DNA of 7,651 nt. It comes from Rhodospirillaceae bacterium (GTDB lineage Bacteria; Pseudomonadota; Alphaproteobacteria; Rickettsiales; UBA3002). Below are positions 4,422 through 7,651 of this stretch, in pieces. The stretch's first letter is position 1, and every line of letters starts with the position of its first letter. The DNA lies in contig CANHAG010000044.1 of assembly GCA_947458525.1 (NCBI GenBank), forward strand, positions 1 to 7,651, read 5' to 3'. Under the pieces are notes generated by a model. That model saw nothing but the letters and a program-made list of their open reading frames with translations, was not told the origin of the DNA and did no database searches. Made by a program: the position numbers and the translations under genes.

Positions 4422-6251
4422 CTACATATTCGGGTAATTCGGGCCGCCACTGCCTTCTGGCGTGACCCAGACGATGTTCTGGGTGGGGTCTTTAATGTCG
4501 CAGGTTTTGCAGTGAACGCAGTTCTGCGCGTTGATTTGCAGGCGCATGCGGGGTCTTATCCCCCCCGCCTGCGGGGGGGACGTAAGGGGGGGAACTACCG
4601 CAGCATTCGTACCAGCCGAAGGATTCCCCCCTCCTACTCCCCCCGCAAGCGGGGGGAGAGAAGGAGAGAGCGGGGGGGATGAAGAAAGATGCGGGGGGGA
4701 TGATGTAGAAGAATCCTCCACAAACTCATAGACACCGGCCGGGCAATAGCGCTGCTCCGGCCCTGCATAGCGCGCAAGATTCACCGCCACCGGCACGCGC
4801 GCATCTTTCAGCGTTAAATGCGCTGGCTGATCTTCCTCGTGATTGGTGCTCGACAGATAAACCGAGGAAAGCCGATCGAAACTCACCCTGCCGTCTGGTG
4901 CCGGATAGTCAATTTTCCGGCATTTTTCGGCCGGTTTCAAACAGGCATGATCGGCGTGGTGACTGAGTGTCCACGGCGCACGGCCAAAGAGCAGATAAGT
5001 ATCAAGCGCCGCGTAGCAAAGCCCCGCCCATAACCCATAGCGGAAGGCCGGGCGGATATTGCGTACTTTATAGAGTTCATCATACACCCAGGAATTCTTC
5101 AGCGCCGTTTCATAAGCAGCAAGCTCGCCCTCACCTGCTTGCTCTTTCTTCACTCCCCCCGCTTGCATCCCTTCACTTTTCCCCCCCGCAAGCGGGGGGA
5201 GTGAATTTGCCGAGGCCACCGCCTCCGCCGCGAGCATGCCCGAATACATGGCTGTATGCGTGCCTTTAATTTTCGGCACATTCAGAAATCCAGCCGCGCA
5301 GCCAATGAGCGCGCCGCCGGGAAAGGTGAGTCTGGGAATGGCCTGATACCCCCCCTCATTGAGGGCGCGGGCGCCATAGGCAATACGCTTGCCGCCTTCA
5401 AAGAGCGGGCGGATGTTCGGGTGGGTTTTGAAACGCTGAAATTCCTTAAATGGGTCGAGATAGGGGTTTTCATAGTCCAGCCCCACCACATACCCGACTG
5501 CGACCTGCTGATCTTCGAGGTGATAGATGAAGGAGCCGCCATAGGTTTTCGTATCCAGTGGCCAGCCCACCGTATGCTCCACCCGGCCGGGGCGGTGATG
5601 TTCAGGTGCGACCTGCCAGAGCTCCTTAATGCCGATGCCGTAAGTCTGCGGTGCATTCGAATCCCGCAGGGAAAAATGCTTTATCAATTGTTCGGAAAGC
5701 GATCCGCGGCAGCCTTCTGCAAAAAGCGTGATCTTCGCGCGCAGCTCCATCGGCGGTTGGTAGGAGGGTTTGTGCTCGCCCCCCTTGCCGATACCAAACG
5801 CGCCGGTGCGCACGCCACGCACTGCGCCGCCCTCGATAATCGCTTCAGCCGCTGCAAAGCCCGGGAAAATCTGCACGCCAAGTGCGCTTGCCTGCTGCCC
5901 CAGCCAGCGGCAGAAATTCCCAAGTGAGATGATATAGTTCCCCTCATTACGCATGGGTTTCGGGGTTGGCAGGGAAATACGGTGGCGGGACGTGAGAAAG
6001 GAAAAATGATCCTCCGTTGCGGGAGTGATAAGCGGCGCGGCGCGATCTTTCCAATCCGGAATCAGCGCATTCAGCGCCCGTGGCTCCAGCACGGCGCCGG
6101 AGAGAATATGCGCCCCCACTTCTGAGCCTTTTTCAAGAAGTATGATGTTGGTGTCGGGCGCAAGCTGCTTGAGGCGAATGGCAGCAGAAAGCCCGGCAGG
6201 CCCCGCGCCGATAATCAGCACGTCACATTCCATGCGGTCAGATTCGGCCAT
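4422..6251 (-). CDS. Electron transfer flavoprotein-ubiquinone oxidoreductase (ETF-QO) with two in-frame insertions
   Basis: This membrane-bound flavo-iron-sulfur enzyme passes electrons from electron transfer flavoprotein (fed by fatty-acid and amino-acid dehydrogenases) to ubiquinone. The 609 residues start with an FAD Rossmann motif, GAGPAG at 15-20. The FAD/quinone part includes '[17 protein letters not shown]' and a segment at about 312-338 ending '[12 protein letters not shown]'. The 4Fe-4S ligands are Cys503, Cys578, Cys581 and Cys584, and the protein ends with the family's typical GGPNYPNM. Family members usually have about 550 residues. The excess is explained by insertions at about 350-368 and 514-569, both built from GC-rich palindromes. 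The second separates Cys503 from Cys578 by 75 residues, against about 25 in the mitochondrial enzyme. The frame is unbroken and all ligands remain, so the enzyme is probably functional. The first ATG is preferred over Met7, with a weak Shine-Dalgarno. No ETF subunit genes are adjacent. Confidence 0.95.
   Translation of the reverse strand: MAESDRMECDVLIIGAGPAGLSAAIRLKQLAPDTNIILLEKGSEVGAHILSGAVLEPRALNALIPDWKDRAAPLITPATEDHFSFLTSRHRISLPTPKPMRNEGNYIISLGNFCRWLGQQASALGVQIFPGFAAAEAIIEGGAVRGVRTGAFGIGKGGEHKPSYQPPMELRAKITLFAEGCRGSLSEQLIKHFSLRDSNAPQTYGIGIKELWQVAPEHHRPGRVEHTVGWPLDTKTYGGSFIYHLEDQQVAVGYVVGLDYENPYLDPFKEFQRFKTHPNIRPLFEGGKRIAYGARALNEGGYQAIPRLTFPGGALIGCAAGFLNVPKIKGTHTAMYSGMLAAEAVASANSLPPLAGGKSEGMQAGGVKKEQAGEGELAAYETALKNSWVYDELYKVRNIRPAFRYGLWAGLCYAALDTYLLFGRAPWTLSHHADHACLKPAEKCRKIDYPAPDGRVSFDRLSSVYLSSTNHEEDQPAHLTLKDARVPVAVNLARYAGPEQRYCPAGVYEFVEDSSTSSPPHLSSSPPLSPSLPPLAGGVGGGNPSAGTNAAVVPPLTSPPQAGGIRPRMRLQINAQNCVHCKTCDIKDPTQNIVWVTPEGSGGPNYPNM
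4545..4712. repeat. Composite palindromic insertion inside the ETF-QO iron-sulfur domain
   Basis: This stretch encodes residues 514-569, absent from ordinary ETF-QO. It contains CCCCCCCGC-CT-GCGGGGGGG (4560-4579), a perfect 22-base palindrome CTCCCCCCGC-AA-GCGGGGGGAG (4637-4658) with flanking CTCCT/AGGAG arms (4631-4635, 4662-4666), and a 13-base direct repeat GCGGGGGGGATGA at 4670 and 4691 (21-base period). It seems to be two or more element copies in tandem. The encoded peptide is Ser/Pro/Gly-rich and likely an exposed flexible loop. Confidence 0.75.
5149..5205. repeat. 57-bp palindromic element inserted in frame in ETF-QO
   Basis: Perfect 18-base inverted arms, TTCACTCCCCCCGCTTGC (5149-5166) and its complement (5188-5205), surround a 21-base centre. 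The total of 57 bases is exactly 19 codons. The right arm also holds its own CCCCCCGC-AA-GCGGGGGG hairpin with part of the centre (5182-5199). It encodes residues about 350-368 ([12 protein letters not shown]...), replacing what is normally a short linker before the '[15 protein letters not shown]' helix. Confidence 0.8.
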
Positions 6252-6319
6252 AAGGCAAGCCTAGCATATTCAGCGCCGCGATGAAAGTGGCTTATCTCGT
6301 GACCACACCCACTTGCTAA

Positions 6320-6700
6320 CTAAGGCGTGCGCCCGGTTTGCTGCTGCGCCACCAGCGTTTGCAGCGCACCCATCTTATCATGGGCTTCACCTGTTAAGGT
6401 GATGGTGACGGTTGATTGATTGCCGGAATTTTCAATCTCCCCAGGCGAAACTCCATCCTGTACGCCCAGCATTTCCTTATATTGACGAACTAGATTTGAT
6501 ATCAACACATTCGTATAGGGATGCTGCAAACCTTCAGGGATTTGATAGGTAATCTTTAAAGAATTTTTGCCGTCTGTCATCTTTGTTTCTGGCGCTCCTA
6601 TTGAGCCATTGAGAAGCTTATCGAGATTTTCCTTCGCTTTTTCTTGCAAGCGCAGTCGCTGGGTATGCTCTCCCATTGTTGGTGGCAAATTGGTATCCAT
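6320..6700 (-). CDS. Unrecognised 126-residue hypothetical protein
   Basis: I do not recognise a family. The protein is hydrophilic with no signal peptide or membrane segment. The first 30 residues (MDTNLPPTMGEHTQRLRLQEKAKENLDKLL) start with a short Pro-containing tail and continue as a charged amphipathic helix. The middle (48-56) looks like a strand, followed by a helix (64-79), then a Thr-rich strand 'STVTITLTG' and a Gln-rich end. The start at ATG 6700 is supported by a strong Shine-Dalgarno, GGGAGA (6709-6714), 8 bases upstream. It lies 67 bases after der and 68 bases before the ETF-QO start, all on the same strand. A weak hairpin (TTTTGCT 6724-6730 with AGCAAAA 6739-6745) lies in the gap from der. 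AT-richer composition than both neighbours suggests a lineage-specific gene. Confidence 0.75.
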   Translation of the reverse strand: MDTNLPPTMGEHTQRLRLQEKAKENLDKLLNGSIGAPETKMTDGKNSLKITYQIPEGLQHPYTNVLISNLVRQYKEMLGVQDGVSPGEIENSGNQSTVTITLTGEAHDKMGALQTLVAQQQTGRTP

Positions 6701-6767
6701 GATTGTCTTCTCCCTTGTTGAAGTTTTGCTACCCTAGCAGCAAAAAATGAAGATTTTATGAAGGGTT

Positions 6768-7651
6768 TTAATTTTTCTTCCGCTTCGCAAACGGGTTGTC
6801 GCTGGCTTTGAGATGGAGGCGGATGGGGGTGCCCACCAGCCCGAAATTCTCGCGTAACCCATTGACGATATAGCGAAGATACGCATCCGGAAATTCTTTG
6901 GCCATGTTGCAGTGTAGCTGAAAAGCCGGCGGGCGGGTTTTGATTTGCGTCATATATTTTACTTTCAGCCTGCGGCCTCTGACCAGTGGCGGGCTGTGAT
7001 GCGCCACCAGTTCGGCCAGCCAGCGATTAAGCTCCGCGGTTGGTATGCGCCGGTTCCAGATGTCATAGGCGGCAACACAGGCCTCTATTAACCCGTCAAG
7101 CCCGTCTTGCCTCAGGCCGGAGCAGGGCGCGATCATCACCCCGTGAAGCTGCGGCAGCTGTTTATCAAGCATATAGCGCAGTTCTTCAAGATAGGCCTTT
7201 TTATTGCCGCGCACCAGATCCCATTTGTTAAGACCAATCACCACCGCCCGCCCTTCGCGTTCGGCCAGTGCTGCAATCACCGCATCCTGCTTTTCCATGG
7301 GGATGGTGGCGTCAATCAGCACCACCACTACCTGCGCATATTGCAAGGCGCGCACCGTATCGGCTACGGCGAGTTTTTCGACCTTGTCCTGAATATTGGC
7401 ACGTTTGCGCATTCCGGCCGTATCCACGAGTTTCAGCGCCTGGCCGCGGTGGGTAAAATCTATCGCAATCGCGTCGCGGGTGATGCCCGGTTCAGCGCCC
7501 GTCAGCAACCGTTCCTCCCCCACCAGCGCGTTGATGAGGGTGGATTTACCAGCATTAGGCCGGCCGATAATGGCAATCGAGAGTGGTGCCTGATGCGTGG
7601 TGTGTGGTGCGGTTTTTTCGGTTTCTTCCGGTACGGTTTTTTTCACTTTTC
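6768..7651 (-). CDS. der: Ribosome-assembly GTPase Der (EngA), C-terminal part, cut by window edge
   Basis: Der is a tandem-GTPase protein that binds the 50S subunit and is needed for its assembly. The window holds the second G domain and the C-terminal KH-like domain. Counting from the GTG at 7646, the G1 P-loop is GRPNAGKS (28-35). It is followed by a G2 Thr in 'GITRDAI', G3 'DTAGMRKR', the family's 'VEKLAVADTVRAL' helix, and G4 'NKWD'. The G5 region reads 'PCSGL' rather than the common 'SA' form. The KH-like domain runs from about 'RLKVKYMTQIKTRPPAF' to 'GTPIRLHLKASDNPF'. The protein ends KRKKN. The reading frame is open through the last base of the window, so the GTG is probably an internal Val in the linker between the G domains, and the first G domain lies beyond the edge. 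Confidence 0.95.
   Translation of the reverse strand, partial: KVKKTVPEETEKTAPHTTHQAPLSIAIIGRPNAGKSTLINALVGEERLLTGAEPGITRDAIAIDFTHRGQALKLVDTAGMRKRANIQDKVEKLAVADTVRALQYAQVVVVLIDATIPMEKQDAVIAALAEREGRAVVIGLNKWDLVRGNKKAYLEELRYMLDKQLPQLHGVMIAPCSGLRQDGLDGLIEACVAAYDIWNRRIPTAELNRWLAELVAHHSPPLVRGRRLKVKYMTQIKTRPPAFQLHCNMAKEFPDAYLRYIVNGLRENFGLVGTPIRLHLKASDNPFAKRKKN

Noticed and set aside
4531..4731. G-rich tracts as a possible CRISPR or tandem-repeat array
   Set aside because: Repeats are palindromes of different lengths without uniform spacers. They are better explained as palindromic elements in a coding frame.
5256..5927. 223-codon plus-strand frame opposite ETF-QO
   Set aside because: It is antisense to conserved ETF-QO sequence, with no protein-like motifs of its own; a shadow of GC-rich coding DNA.
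6724..6745. Hairpin TTTTGCT/AGCAAAA between der and the next gene as an intrinsic terminator
   Set aside because: The stem is AT-rich and weak, and no T-run follows it on the minus strand.

Overview
The window looks like chromosomal DNA of an alphaproteobacterium, though I cannot name the genus. The pointers are a mitochondrial/alphaproteobacterial-type electron transfer flavoprotein-ubiquinone oxidoreductase (ETF-QO), YbeY, the GTPase Der, a standard tRNA-Pro, and GC-rich core genes next to visibly AT-richer genes of unknown function. Many palindromic small repeats, some of them inside a coding region, recall genomes carrying Rickettsia-type palindromic elements, but this alone does not fix the lineage.

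Layout. Bases 1-148 are the right end of an IS3-type insertion sequence (transposase tail plus terminal repeat). It abuts, and appears to truncate, a minus-strand M3 (oligoendopeptidase F-like) metallopeptidase gene (146-1249). Next come a 365-base gap, an orphan PemK/MazF-like toxin gene (1615-2001, minus) and a tRNA-Pro(GGG) gene (2255-2331, minus). Pieces of both tRNA ends are duplicated around it, separated from the intact gene by small hairpin-rich inserts. ybeY (2539-3006, minus) follows. A divergent intergenic region with hairpins leads to an unrecognised 390-residue, probably membrane-associated protein (3228-4400, plus). Converging on it is the ETF-QO gene (4422-6251, minus), which carries two in-frame insertions made of GC-rich palindromes. 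Upstream on the same strand are an unrecognised 126-residue protein (6320-6700) and the C-terminal two-thirds of der (6768 to the window edge).

How it fits together. The core genes do unrelated housekeeping: ribosome assembly (Der), rRNA processing and quality control (YbeY), decoding of proline codons, and electron entry into the quinone pool (ETF-QO). They do not form one pathway. The unifying theme is insertion. Small palindromic elements have entered the ETF-QO gene without breaking its frame and sit on both sides of the tRNA without destroying it, while the IS end supplies the stop codon of the peptidase. The tRNA-Pro 3' end looks like a repeatedly used attachment site, with the toxin gene as possible cargo.
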